A DNA stretch of 9,262 bases from Flavobacteriaceae bacterium (GCA_016780435.1 JADHLU010000028.1:1-9262); one strand, 5' to 3'. Positions 1 through 7,313 are shown, counted from the stretch's first letter. Notes: a model not told the origin generated them from the letters alone. Numbers and translations are program-made.

Positions 1-928
1 GTGTTGTATCCGCGTAGGCTTCAACCACGTCACCCGGTCGCCTTTCGGCAAAGTGATAGGGCAAAGCTTGCCCGGTTACGCGTTCAAAACTGTTTATCAC
101 CTCGAGCACTGAGCTGCCTTTTCCCGTGCCAACATTGAATACCTCAAACCGCTGCTTTTGGTTTCGCTGTATCAAACGCTCCAAAGCCGAAACATGAGCG
201 TTTGCGAGGTCAACCACATGAATGTAGTCTCTAATACAGGTGCCGTCGGCGGTCGGATAATCGTTTCCAAAAACCGAAAGCCGCTCGCGAATTCCGTAAG
301 CCGTTTGAGTGATAAAGGGCACCAGGTTTTGAGGTACCCCTATAGGTAGTTCTCCGATTTCAGCTGACTCGTGAGCACCAATCGGATTGAAATAGCGCAA
401 GGCCACCACCGAAACATTCGGATCAGCATGGACCACATCGTGCAGTATCTCTTCGCCTATTTGCTTGGTATTTCCATAAGGAGATTCTGCCGGCTTTATG
501 GGGGCCTGCTCGGTAATAGGCATCTGATCAGCTTGGCCGTAAACGGTGCACGAAGAACTGAAGATCACAGACACCTCAGTTCTACCCTGCAGATTTTTTA
601 ACAGGTTAATGAGCCCTACTAGGTTGTTTTCATAGTAACGAAGTGGGCGCTCCACGCTTTCTCCGACCGCCTTTGAAGCGGCAAAGTGAATCACCTGAGC
701 GAGATCAGGCTGTCGCTCAAAGAAAGAGCTAAGCTGATGCGCGTCACACAGATCTAATTGGTGAAACTCGGGTAAGACACCAGTGATGCGCTCGATACCC
801 GATAGCACCTCAATAGAGGCGTTAGAAAGATCGTCTATAATTATAACTTCATAACCCGATTCTATGAGCGCCACAGCGGTGTGTGAGCCAATATAGCCCA
901 GTCCTCCGGTCACTAGTACCTTCTTCAT
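1..928 (-). CDS. galE: UDP-glucose 4-epimerase, C-terminus cut off by window edge
   Basis: Cytosolic NAD-dependent epimerase that interconverts UDP-glucose and UDP-galactose, supplying galactose units for surface glycans (family knowledge). I translated 309 residues from the minus strand. The frame is open to base 1, so about 30 C-terminal residues are missing compared with the usual length of roughly 340. The N-terminal Rossmann motif is TGGLGYIGS (residues 7-15). The catalytic serine lies in SSSCTVYG (about 124-131), and the YxxxK pair is Y151/K155 in SPYGNTK. NPIGAH (181-186) and CIRDYIHVVDLA (231-242) are further GalE hallmarks. The ATG at 926-928 lies 2 bp after the stop of the upstream aminotransferase, so the two genes are almost certainly co-transcribed and possibly translationally coupled. 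Nothing in the sequence is odd. A related epimerase specific for N-acetylated sugars cannot be excluded. Confidence 0.95.
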   Translation of the reverse strand, partial: MKKVLVTGGLGYIGSHTAVALIESGYEVIIIDDLSNASIEVLSGIERITGVLPEFHQLDLCDAHQLSSFFERQPDLAQVIHFAASKAVGESVERPLRYYENNLVGLINLLKNLQGRTEVSVIFSSSCTVYGQADQMPITEQAPIKPAESPYGNTKQIGEEILHDVVHADPNVSVVALRYFNPIGAHESAEIGELPIGVPQNLVPFITQTAYGIRERLSVFGNDYPTADGTCIRDYIHVVDLANAHVSALERLIQRNQKQRFEVFNVGTGKGSSVLEVINSFERVTGQALPYHFAERRPGDVVEAYADTT

Positions 929-930
929 CT

Positions 931-2091
931 TTAGGCTTTCAGACATGCTTTTATTTCATCGGTTATGCGCGAAATCTGCGCATCGGTTAATTCGGTGTGC
1001 ATGGGTAGCGAAATGACCGACGCGCATAAAGCGTTGGTCACGCTAAAGTCTTCTTCTCGGTAACGCTTGTCGCGGTATGCCTTTTGCCTGTGCAAGGATA
1101 TCGGATAGTAGATGCCATAAGGAATACCCTTTTCACTCAAATGGGCAGCCAGCTTATCGCGTCTGTCACCCTCAATCTTTAAGGTGTATTGGTGAAACAC
1201 ATGGCAGGTACAGTTGCTGCAAATGCCTTGACAATCGCTAACAGTAACCGGAGTTTCAAGGCCTGATATACCAGAAAGGGCAGCAGTATACTTTCGCGCT
1301 GCCTCTTGGCGTTTAGCACTGTACGCATTCAGCCTGGGCAACTTAGCGTTAAGAACTACCGCCTGCAAACTGTCTAGTCTCGAGTTCACCCCTACCACAT
1401 CGTGATGGTAGCGCTCGTACATTCCGTGATTCACTATACCCCTAAGCACATGGGCTAACTCGTCGTCGTTGGTGAAAAGCGCTCCTCCGTCTCCGTAACA
1501 CCCTAAGTTTTTAGAAGGAAAAAATGAGGTGGCACCCACGTGACCGATGGTTCCGGCCATAGGGCGTTTACCTGAAGGATCGTGATAGCGCGCTCCTATG
1601 GCCTGAGCATTGTCTTCAATAACAAACAGATGGTGTTTGTCGGCCAAGGCCATAATCGCATCCATTTCGGCGCACTGCCCAAAGAGATGAACGGGAACAA
1701 TAGCTTTAGTTTTAGGCGTAATTGCGCGCTCGATAGCGTCTACATCTATGGTAAAATCGTCGTGCTTAACATCTACTAAAACGGGGGTCAAACCGAGCAA
1801 GGCGATCACCTCTACCGTTGAGGCAAAGGTAAAATCTGCGGTAATAACCTCATCGCCAGGCTTAAGACCTAGCCCCATCATGGCGATTTGCAAGGCATCG
1901 GTTCCGTTGGCGCACGGAATCACATGTTTGACGCCGAGGTAGGCTTCCAAAGCCGTCTGAAAGTTTTTAACCGCGGGGCCGTTGATAAATGAGGCCGAAC
2001 TGAGAACCTGATCAAAACCCGACTGAATTTCGGCTTTAAGCTCTTCGTATTGCCCTACCAGATCTACCATCTGAATTGTATGTTCACTCAT
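931..2091 (-). CDS. DegT/DnrJ/EryC1/StrS-family PLP-dependent sugar aminotransferase
   Basis: 386 residues from the start chosen here. This fold type I enzyme transfers an amino group to a keto-sugar nucleotide (family knowledge). The closest functional match I can suggest is the WbpE/WlbC type that makes amino sugars for O-antigen or capsule; the exact substrate is unknown. K194 in SFFPSKNLGCYGDGG is the PLP lysine, D160 in VIEDNAQA contacts the pyridine nitrogen, and ANGTDAL (61-67) is the phosphate-binding segment. The frame extends upstream to 2160, but an exact -7 box lies at 2110-2117 inside that extension. The family-type N-terminus (MVDLVGQYEELK) follows ATG 2091, so I use 2091. A cysteine cluster, C287-x3-C291-x2-C294-x-C296, sits just before the conserved HVFHQY and is unusual (see findings). 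It is the first gene of an operon with galE. Confidence 0.93.
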   Translation of the reverse strand: MSEHTIQMVDLVGQYEELKAEIQSGFDQVLSSASFINGPAVKNFQTALEAYLGVKHVIPCANGTDALQIAMMGLGLKPGDEVITADFTFASTVEVIALLGLTPVLVDVKHDDFTIDVDAIERAITPKTKAIVPVHLFGQCAEMDAIMALADKHHLFVIEDNAQAIGARYHDPSGKRPMAGTIGHVGATSFFPSKNLGCYGDGGALFTNDDELAHVLRGIVNHGMYERYHHDVVGVNSRLDSLQAVVLNAKLPRLNAYSAKRQEAARKYTAALSGISGLETPVTVSDCQGICSNCTCHVFHQYTLKIEGDRRDKLAAHLSEKGIPYGIYYPISLHRQKAYRDKRYREEDFSVTNALCASVISLPMHTELTDAQISRITDEIKACLKA

Positions 2092-2109
2092 GAGAAAAGA
2101 ATATAAATT

Positions 2110-2117
2110 CAAAGGTA
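2110..2117 (-). promoter_or_regulatory. -7 promoter box of the aminotransferase-galE operon
   Basis: The minus strand reads TACCTTTG, an exact match to the Bacteroidota -7 consensus TAnnTTTG, 18 nt before the ATG at 2091. A -33 TTG is not clear; only CTTTA-like bases lie in the expected place. The leader would be about 12-15 nt, A/T-rich, with no Shine-Dalgarno sequence. The box argues against any start upstream of it. Confidence 0.65.
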
Positions 2118-2142
2118 GCAATTCACACTTTCCTAAAGATTG

Positions 2143-2150
2143 TACCTTCG
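2143..2150 (+). promoter_or_regulatory. Probable -7 promoter box of waaA
   Basis: TACCTTCG differs by one base from the TAnnTTTG consensus and lies 14 nt before the waaA ATG at 2165. It shares the 73-bp divergent intergenic region with the minus-strand box at 2110-2117, with 25 bp between the two boxes. No convincing -33 TTG is visible. Confidence 0.5.
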
Positions 2151-2164
2151 CCAAAAACAAGCGG

Positions 2165-3397
2165 ATGACAGCAATTTACGCCATTGTAACCCAATTAGCC
2201 GAGTGGAGCATTCGACTGTTGGGCCTGGTGAATCCTAAATTGCGCAACTGGGTAAACGGCCACAGACAAAGCTGGAAGATACTCGATGAGCTTCGTCCAA
2301 ACGGCAAAAAGGTGGTTTGGGTTCACGTGGCCTCATTAGGAGAATACCAGCAAGCTGTTCCTGTGCTCAAAGCCATTAGAGACCATGAGACTAGTCCCTA
2401 TTTACTAGTCACCTTTTTCTCAGCGTCAGGCTATGAGGTGGTCAAAAACAAGGTGGTTGCCGACGCTGCCTGTTACCTTCCGTTAGACACCCCGTTTAAC
2501 GCTGAACGTTTTGTAGTCAAGGTTCGACCGACAATCGCACTGTTTGTGAAGTACGAAATTTGGCCAAATTACCTGAGAGCCCTTACGCGAAATAAGGTCA
2601 AGCATTTTCTCATCGCTGCCCGATTTTATGAGGGGCAGCCTCTATTTCAGTACGCCTTTGGCCGAAAATTGCTCGACTCGTTTGAAGCCTTACTGTGTCA
2701 AGATGAACGTTCGTTGGCCCTGGCTCAGAAAATGCTTCCTTCGAAGAAGGCGCTACTCAGCGGTGACACCCGCTTTGATCAGGTAATCACACTTGCCGAA
2801 AATGAGCAACAATTAGAGGTCATTGAGGCCTTTAAAAACGGTCGTTTTTGTTTAGTTGTGGGCAGCTCATGGCACGAAGAAGAGGTGCTCATCGCCCAGT
2901 ATTTAAGGGAGCATGTAGACGATCATTTTTGCGTAATTATAGCGCCACATAAAACTTCTTTAAACCGAATAGCCCAACTCAAAACGACCATAAACGAAAG
3001 GGTCGCGCTTTGGTCTGACCAAGAAACCAATGCGCAGTGCAGAGTGCTAGTCATCGACACTATTGGACTGCTCAACCAGGTCTATCAGAGCGCAGATGTG
3101 GCCTTTGTGGGCGGAGGATTTCACAGCGGTCTTCACAACACACTAGAACCCGCGGCGCTAGGTATTCCGGTGCTGATCGGACCCAAATACGAGACTTTTC
3201 CTGAGGTAAAATCGCTAGTTGAATGTGGAGGAGTGCTCGCCCTAAGCGACTACAACGACTTTGAATCAGCCCTATTAAACTTCATCAAGCAGCCCGAACT
3301 CATGAGACAGATGGGGCAAATCAACGGCGAATTCGTCAAGAAAAACGGCGGAGCAACCCTAAGGATACTCGCATTTATTGAGGACTATTTACGCTAA
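2165..3397 (+). CDS. waaA: 3-deoxy-D-manno-octulosonic acid (Kdo) transferase
   Basis: 410 residues, the usual length for WaaA/KdtA. This inner-membrane GT-B enzyme (family GT30) transfers Kdo from CMP-Kdo to the lipid A precursor (family knowledge). The N-terminus (MTAIYAIVTQLAEWSIRLLG) is a hydrophobic, membrane-associating segment. The catalytic-base glutamate is E60 in HVASLGEYQQA, at the same number as in E. coli WaaA. FVKYEIWPNYL matches the second N-domain motif, and GDTRFDQV opens the C-domain. APHKT and GGGFHSGLHNTLEPAALGIPVLIGP form the CMP-Kdo binding part. The frame is open back to 2090, but those 25 extra residues are polar, span the likely promoter and would overlap the divergent start, so I use 2165. 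The gene converges on tRNA-Leu, and no clear terminator is seen after its stop. Confidence 0.95.
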   Translation: MTAIYAIVTQLAEWSIRLLGLVNPKLRNWVNGHRQSWKILDELRPNGKKVVWVHVASLGEYQQAVPVLKAIRDHETSPYLLVTFFSASGYEVVKNKVVADAACYLPLDTPFNAERFVVKVRPTIALFVKYEIWPNYLRALTRNKVKHFLIAARFYEGQPLFQYAFGRKLLDSFEALLCQDERSLALAQKMLPSKKALLSGDTRFDQVITLAENEQQLEVIEAFKNGRFCLVVGSSWHEEEVLIAQYLREHVDDHFCVIIAPHKTSLNRIAQLKTTINERVALWSDQETNAQCRVLVIDTIGLLNQVYQSADVAFVGGGFHSGLHNTLEPAALGIPVLIGPKYETFPEVKSLVECGGVLALSDYNDFESALLNFIKQPELMRQMGQINGEFVKKNGGATLRILAFIEDYLR

Positions 3398-3414
3398 AAA
3401 AGTAAAGGAGATGC

Positions 3415-3518
3415 TGAGAAGTTTAGTGCGGGCGGGGAGACTCGAACTCCCACACCTCGCGGCACTAGATCCTAAGTCTAGCGTGTCTACCAATTCCACC
3501 ACGCCCGCAGACTTCTCA
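3415..3518. repeat. 8-bp inverted repeat flanking the tRNA-Leu gene
   Basis: TGAGAAGT at 3415-3422 and its exact complement ACTTCTCA at 3511-3518 bracket the tRNA. They lie 4 nt from its 3' end and 2 nt from its 5' end. In the precursor transcript these leader and trailer segments could pair and stack below the acceptor stem. Both arms are certain; a function is inferred. Confidence 0.6.
3427..3508 (-). tRNA. tRNA-Leu, anticodon UAG
   Basis: 82-nt class II tRNA. The acceptor stem GCGGGCG/CGCCCGC is perfect and the discriminator base is A. The D-arm region GGTGGAATTGGTAGACAC is typical of tRNA-Leu. The anticodon stem CTAGA/TCTAG encloses loop CTTAGGA with anticodon TAG (window 3472-3474) and G37. 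A long variable arm follows, and the T arm is GGGAG-TTCGAGT-CTCCC. CCA is not encoded, as CTAA follows the discriminator, so CCA must be added by nucleotidyltransferase. It reads CUA and, with wobble, other CUN leucine codons. The gene stands alone, has its own promoter box and converges on waaA. Confidence 0.97.
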
Positions 3519-3529
3519 CTAAAAGAGGG

Positions 3530-3537
3530 CAAATATA
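3530..3537 (-). promoter_or_regulatory. -7 promoter box of tRNA-Leu
   Basis: The minus strand reads TATATTTG, an exact TAnnTTTG match, 21 nt before the tRNA 5' end. This leaves a leader of roughly 15 nt for RNase P to remove. Very AT-rich DNA (3541-3556) lies upstream. No -33 TTG is evident. Confidence 0.65.
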
Positions 3538-3583
3538 CCTTATTTTTTGAAAAATTGTAGCTCTCAAACCATTTCTTGTTTTG

Positions 3584-3591
3584 TAATTTCG
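3584..3591 (+). promoter_or_regulatory. Candidate -7 promoter box of the M20 peptidase gene
   Basis: TAATTTCG differs by one base from TAnnTTTG and lies 25 nt before the ATG at 3617. A TTG at 3555-3557 is somewhat too far upstream to be a standard -33 box. This and the tRNA promoter share the gene-free stretch 3509-3616. Confidence 0.4.
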
Positions 3592-3616
3592 AGTACTGCT
3601 TAAAACCGTGATTTAG

Positions 3617-5008
3617 ATGCAAGATCCTAGACCTTATATTGAGACGCATAAAGACCAAATGATCGAAGAGTTGGTCGCACTCTTGAAGATCGCCTCGGTT
3701 AGCGCCGACGTCAGCTACAGCAAAGAGGTTCACCGTGCGGCGGCCTTCACCAAAGAGCAACTTGAAAAGGCCGGATGCACCGCCTGTGAGGTCATTCAAA
3801 CCCCAGGATACCCTGTGGTCTACGGTGAAAAAATCAAGGATCCCAGCCTTCCGACAGTTTTGGTCTACGGACACTACGACGTTCAGCCCCCAGACCCCAC
3901 GAATTTGTGGGACTCTCCGCCATTCGAACCGGTGATCAAAAAGACAAACATACACCCCGAAGGAGCGATTTTCGCCAGGGGCGCCTGCGACGACAAAGGA
4001 CAATTTTACATGCATGTAAAGGCCTTTGAATACATGGTTCAGACAGATCAACTGCCCTGTAACGTAAAGTTTATGATCGAGGGTGAAGAAGAGGTAGGAA
4101 GCGAGCACCTAGCCGGATTCTTACAGACACATCGCGACAAGCTGGCCTGTGATATCATTCTCATATCGGATACCGGAATGATCAGCAAAGAGCTGCCTTC
4201 TATACAGACCGGATTGCGCGGATTGAGCTATGTAGAGGTCGAAGTTACTGGTCCGAACAGAGATCTGCATTCAGGAGTTTACGGAGGGGCAGTAGCCAAT
4301 CCGATCAATGTACTTTCAAAAATGATCGCCTCCTTACACGACGATCAGCAGCGCATCACTATTCCGCATTTCTACGACAAGGTAATTGAGCTATCGAGCG
4401 AGGAGCGTGAGGCTATGGCCAGGATTCCGTTTGACCAAGAGCAGTACAACGCACACCTCAACGTAAAGGCCGTTCAGGGAGAACACGGATACAGCACCAA
4501 TGAGCGGGCCTCAACTCGGCCGACTTTAGATGTCAATGGCATCTGGGGCGGATACACCGGTGAAGGAGCCAAAACCGTGCTTCCGTCAAAGGCCTATGCC
4601 AAAATATCGATGCGGCTAGTTCCCGATCAAGATTACCACGAGATTACCGAGCTGTTCACCACCCATTTCGAGGCCATCGCATCTGCGGGAGTCACCGTAA
4701 AGGTAACCCCTCACCACGGCGGAAAGCCCTATGTCACCCCTATCGACAGCTTGGGCTACAAGGCCGCTGAAAAGGCCATTGAGCGCAGCTTCGGCACTAG
4801 TCCGGTGCCGCAAAGAGGGGGCGGAAGTATTCCTATTGTAGCCTTGTTTGAAGAAATACTGGGCGTCAAATCAGTACTCATGGGGTTCGGTTTAGACAGC
4901 GATGCTATTCACTCTCCAAACGAACATTTTGGCATTTGGAATTACCTCAAAGGAATAGAGACTATACCCTATTTCTACCACTATTACACCGAACTCAGTC
5001 GGCAGTAA
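3617..5008 (+). CDS. M20-family metallo-dipeptidase (carnosinase/CNDP-like)
   Basis: 463 residues, full length for the CNDP-like branch of M20 peptidases. These are cytosolic di-metal enzymes that hydrolyse dipeptides (family knowledge). I see no signal peptide. The metal ligands are all present: H86 in VYGHYDVQPP, bridging D125 in RGACDDKG, catalytic E158 with ligand E159 in EGEEEVGS, D185 in ISDTGM, and H432 in AIHSPNEHF. The lid/dimerisation domain lies between about 200 and 320 and carries DLHSGVYGG (H218), the conserved substrate-contact segment. GGGSIPIV (401-408) is the C-domain substrate loop. The ATG at 3617 gives the normal N-terminus, and the leader lacks a Shine-Dalgarno sequence. 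It is transcribed alone and converges on hemW, with 8 bp between the two stop codons. The physiological dipeptide cannot be told from sequence. Confidence 0.94.
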   Translation: MQDPRPYIETHKDQMIEELVALLKIASVSADVSYSKEVHRAAAFTKEQLEKAGCTACEVIQTPGYPVVYGEKIKDPSLPTVLVYGHYDVQPPDPTNLWDSPPFEPVIKKTNIHPEGAIFARGACDDKGQFYMHVKAFEYMVQTDQLPCNVKFMIEGEEEVGSEHLAGFLQTHRDKLACDIILISDTGMISKELPSIQTGLRGLSYVEVEVTGPNRDLHSGVYGGAVANPINVLSKMIASLHDDQQRITIPHFYDKVIELSSEEREAMARIPFDQEQYNAHLNVKAVQGEHGYSTNERASTRPTLDVNGIWGGYTGEGAKTVLPSKAYAKISMRLVPDQDYHEITELFTTHFEAIASAGVTVKVTPHHGGKPYVTPIDSLGYKAAEKAIERSFGTSPVPQRGGGSIPIVALFEEILGVKSVLMGFGLDSDAIHSPNEHFGIWNYLKGIETIPYFYHYYTELSRQ

Positions 5009-5021
5009 AGTCAGCTTTACT
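5004..5021. terminator. Small bidirectional hairpin at the peptidase/hemW convergence
   Basis: AGTAAAG-TCAG-CTTTACT is a perfect 7-bp stem with a 4-nt loop. The peptidase stop TAA (5006-5008) lies in one arm and the hemW stop (5017-5019, minus strand) in the other, so one element serves both converging genes. The stem is AT-rich and the following T-tracts are short, so it is weak as an intrinsic terminator. Confidence 0.45.
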
Positions 5022-6162
5022 CTTTGGCCGCTTTTAGTTCGAGCATAAAAAGCGCGCTAGAAACACCGTCGATTAGAAACTTTCCTTTTCGAGTGGCCCT
5101 AATGGCGCCATCGTCTTCGAACAATAGGTTGTCGAGCAAAAAAGGAGTGCTAATCATCGAAAAATAATCGCGGTAAGATGGACCGAAACGCTGAGCCAAA
5201 ACCTCAAGCGAAACACCCCAATGCGTGCGCAATGAAGTCATAACATATTCGTTATAGTGATCGCGTTTGCTGAGTATCTCGCTTCCGTAATTCGGTATCC
5301 CTTCGTTCATGGCCTTGATGTACTTCGGATTACTCGCCACATTCCACCGACGTTCGTCTCCCTTAAAGCTATGAGCCGCGGGGCCAATGCCTAAATAGGG
5401 TTTGCGCTGCCAATAAGCCGAATTATTGCGGGATTCGTGCCCAGGCTTAGTGAAGTTTGACAGTTCGTAATGCAAAAACTGCGCGGCGGTTAATTGATCT
5501 AATGTGAGCAAAAATTGACGCTCAGCCTGCTCCTCGTCTACTGGGGCAATGAGCCCGTCTCTGATAAATCGATCCAAGGCAGTCTTAGGCTCAACGGTAA
5601 GCGCGTAGGCCGAAATATGGGTTACTCCTAGGTCTATAAACTGGTTGAGGTCTTGACTTAATTGCGCATCACTCAAGCCTGGGATACCGTAGATCACATC
5701 AACCGATACCCGATCAAACTGAATTACCGCTGCCTCCAAAGCGGTTAAGGCCGTGCGTGCGTCGTGGGCCCTATTCATCATCTTTAACGATCGATCGTCG
5801 AAAGACTGAATTCCGATGCTCAGTCTGTTCACGCCGAGTGTCTTCCACTGGCTTAGCCTTTCGGCCGTGATATCCTCGGGGTTGCACTCTAAAGTAAACT
5901 CCAGGTCGGCAGAAAAGGCGAGCCTATCATAGGCGTGATCAATGAGCTCCTCTAGCTGATCTATACTCAGAAGTGAAGGGGTTCCTCCGCCTAAATAAAT
6001 GGTCTCGAAGACCGTATCACTCCAGTCAGAGGCTCTCGATTCAACCTCTTGCTTCATGGCCACTACCATATCATCTATCTTACTGAGTTGAGTGGAAAAA
6101 TGAAAATCACAGTAGTGACAGGCCTTTCTGCAAAACGGAATGTGTAGGTAAAAACCAGCCAT
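5017..6162 (-). CDS. hemW: Radical SAM heme chaperone HemW
   Basis: 381 residues. HemW is a radical SAM protein that binds heme and is thought to deliver it to target proteins; it is often mis-annotated as coproporphyrinogen oxidase HemN. C11, C15 and C18 form CxxxCxxC, which holds the 4Fe-4S cluster. The next position is F20, not the fourth cysteine of HemN (CxxxCxxCxC), which favours HemW. GGGTPS (58-63) is the SAM-binding glycine motif, followed by LECNPED (91-97), RLSIGIQSF (113-121) and YGIPG (158-162). YELSNF (232-237) and GIGPAAHSF (258-266) are family blocks, and residues from about 300 form the HemN_C winged-helix region. The ATG is 2 bp after the ruvC stop, so it is co-transcribed with ruvC. 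Confidence 0.93.
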   Translation of the reverse strand: MAGFYLHIPFCRKACHYCDFHFSTQLSKIDDMVVAMKQEVESRASDWSDTVFETIYLGGGTPSLLSIDQLEELIDHAYDRLAFSADLEFTLECNPEDITAERLSQWKTLGVNRLSIGIQSFDDRSLKMMNRAHDARTALTALEAAVIQFDRVSVDVIYGIPGLSDAQLSQDLNQFIDLGVTHISAYALTVEPKTALDRFIRDGLIAPVDEEQAERQFLLTLDQLTAAQFLHYELSNFTKPGHESRNNSAYWQRKPYLGIGPAAHSFKGDERRWNVASNPKYIKAMNEGIPNYGSEILSKRDHYNEYVMTSLRTHWGVSLEVLAQRFGPSYRDYFSMISTPFLLDNLLFEDDGAIRATRKGKFLIDGVSSALFMLELKAAKE

Positions 6163-6164
6163 AT

Positions 6165-6716
6165 CTAAGAGATGCGGTCTTTATTCTGAGAGACAAAGCT
6201 AGACCACGAATGGTAGGCCTTTACCGAATCGGGCTTACCCGCATTGTAAAAGTGGCAAACCGCCGCGGCTAAACCATCGGTGGCATCTAAGTTTTTTGGA
6301 AGCTCCTTGAGCCCGAGCATGCTTTGGAGCATCTTGGCCACCTGCTCTTTGGAGGCATTTCCATTACCCGTGATAGCCATCTTTATTTTTTTAGGAAGGT
6401 ACTCGGTAACTGGAACTTGCCGGGATAATCCGGCCGCCATGGCCACCCCTTGGGCCCTTCCGAGTTTGAGCATAGACTGCACGTTTTTTCCGAAAAAAGG
6501 CGCCTCAAGAGCCATCTCGTCAGGGTGGTAGTGATCGATCAGCTCTATTGTTCGCTCGTAAATCATCTTAAGCTTCACGTACGGATCTGCGATTTTCTGC
6601 AACAGCAGCTCGTTCATCTGCAAAAAATGCATCTCGGATCCCCTGACTTCAATCAGTCCGAAACCCATAATGGTGGTGCCCGGGTCTATTCCTAAGATGA
6701 TTTTTGATGATGCCAC
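6165..6716 (-). CDS. ruvC: Holliday junction resolvase RuvC
   Basis: 183 residues. RuvC is a dimeric endonuclease that cuts Holliday junctions symmetrically, working with the RuvAB branch-migration motor during recombinational repair (family knowledge). The RNase H-fold carboxylates are D11 in GIDPGTT, E71 in ALEAPFFGKN, and D144 with D147 in LDATDGLA. K110/K111 and SKEQV (122-126) lie in the expected DNA-contact and helix regions. Translation starts at GTG (6714-6716); the next in-frame Met is after the first catalytic Asp, so GTG is enforced. The gene begins 18 bp after the nitroreductase stop and ends 2 bp before hemW. It is probably expressed from both the nitroreductase transcript and its own nearby box. 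Confidence 0.95.
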   Translation of the reverse strand: MASSKIILGIDPGTTIMGFGLIEVRGSEMHFLQMNELLLQKIADPYVKLKMIYERTIELIDHYHPDEMALEAPFFGKNVQSMLKLGRAQGVAMAAGLSRQVPVTEYLPKKIKMAITGNGNASKEQVAKMLQSMLGLKELPKNLDATDGLAAAVCHFYNAGKPDSVKAYHSWSSFVSQNKDRIS

Positions 6717-6721
6717 AGTAG

Positions 6722-6729
6722 CGAAGGTA
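6722..6729 (-). promoter_or_regulatory. Candidate -7 box of ruvC, implying a near-leaderless transcript
   Basis: The minus strand reads TACCTTCG (one mismatch to TAnnTTTG), only 5 nt before the GTG start of ruvC. Transcription from it would begin at or within a few bases of the start codon. It has the same sequence as the candidate box before waaA. It sits in the 18-bp gap after the nitroreductase gene. Confidence 0.35.
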
Positions 6730-6734
6730 CCGAA

Positions 6735-7295
6735 TTAGTGATCGAAATAGCGCACTACCTCGTCAAGCGGCAAGCGCTCAGAGTCTCTTGGAGCCTCGTC
6801 GTAATACCCCATGTAAAAGAGCCCCAGGCAGCGCTGGTTTTCTTCAAGCTGTAAAAAGGGGCCAAGGTGGGCGATTACGCCTGGTGAGCTCCAGTATCCG
6901 CCTATGTTTTTTTCGTGGCTGGCCAACCATAAGTTTTGAACAGCCATACCCACCGCGGCAATTTCTTCCCATTCTGGCAGTGACTCTTTAGGGTCGCGCT
7001 GCATGCAAATGGCAATGGCCACCTGTGATTTGAGGGCGTTACCCCTCAGCTTGTCGAAGGTGATCTCGCTAAACTTCTCTGTGTGGGCCGTGTAGGCTTC
7101 TCCGATCGCATCAGCCAGTCGTGCACGGGCGTCTGAACGAATGACTACAAACCTCCAAGGCTGCGTTTTTTTGTGGGTCGGTGCCCAGCGGGCAGCTTCT
7201 AATATGGCGGTGATATCTTCTGCAGCAATGGGCTTGTTGTTATAGGCGGGCGGATGCACGCTTCTACGGCTGCGAATGAAGTGGGCAAGTGACAT
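6735..7295 (-). CDS. Nitroreductase-family FMN-dependent oxidoreductase
   Basis: 186 residues, the compact single-domain size of YdjA-like nitroreductases. These are cytosolic FMN flavoproteins that usually act as homodimers and use NAD(P)H to reduce nitro-aromatics, quinones or other electron-poor substrates (family knowledge). The FMN-phosphate contact is the N-terminal RSRRSVHPP (8-16). The segment AARWAPTHKKTQPWRFVVI is the flavin and dimer block that follows. GYWSSPG and the C-terminal GLFYMGYYDEAPR provide the remaining conserved blocks. The natural substrate is not predictable. The ATG at 7293-7295 has an AT-rich leader and no Shine-Dalgarno sequence. It heads the minus-strand run with ruvC and hemW, 18 bp before ruvC. 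A terminator-like hairpin about 60 bp upstream raises the possibility of leader control. Confidence 0.9.
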   Translation of the reverse strand: MSLAHFIRSRRSVHPPAYNNKPIAAEDITAILEAARWAPTHKKTQPWRFVVIRSDARARLADAIGEAYTAHTEKFSEITFDKLRGNALKSQVAIAICMQRDPKESLPEWEEIAAVGMAVQNLWLASHEKNIGGYWSSPGVIAHLGPFLQLEENQRCLGLFYMGYYDEAPRDSERLPLDEVVRYFDH

Positions 7296-7313
7296 AGCTG
7301 AGTGTTTAAAGCT

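Noticed and set aside
158..601. Two plus-strand open frames (158-349, 371-601)
   Set aside because: Both are antisense to conserved GalE codons, including the active-site region.
3542..3555. ATTTTT-TG-AAAAAT as a terminator
   Set aside because: It is only an A/T stem with no G-C pairs and lies upstream of promoters on both strands.
3378..3560. Short plus-strand frame after waaA
   Set aside because: Most of it is the antisense of the tRNA-Leu gene.
3389..4108. Long open frame on the minus strand (239 codons)
   Set aside because: It runs antisense through the conserved M20 peptidase start and straight across the tRNA-Leu gene, and the protein shows no recognisable motif.
5017..6162. Oxygen-independent coproporphyrinogen III oxidase (HemN)
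   Set aside because: The fourth cysteine of the HemN CxxxCxxCxC motif is phenylalanine here, and the length fits HemW.
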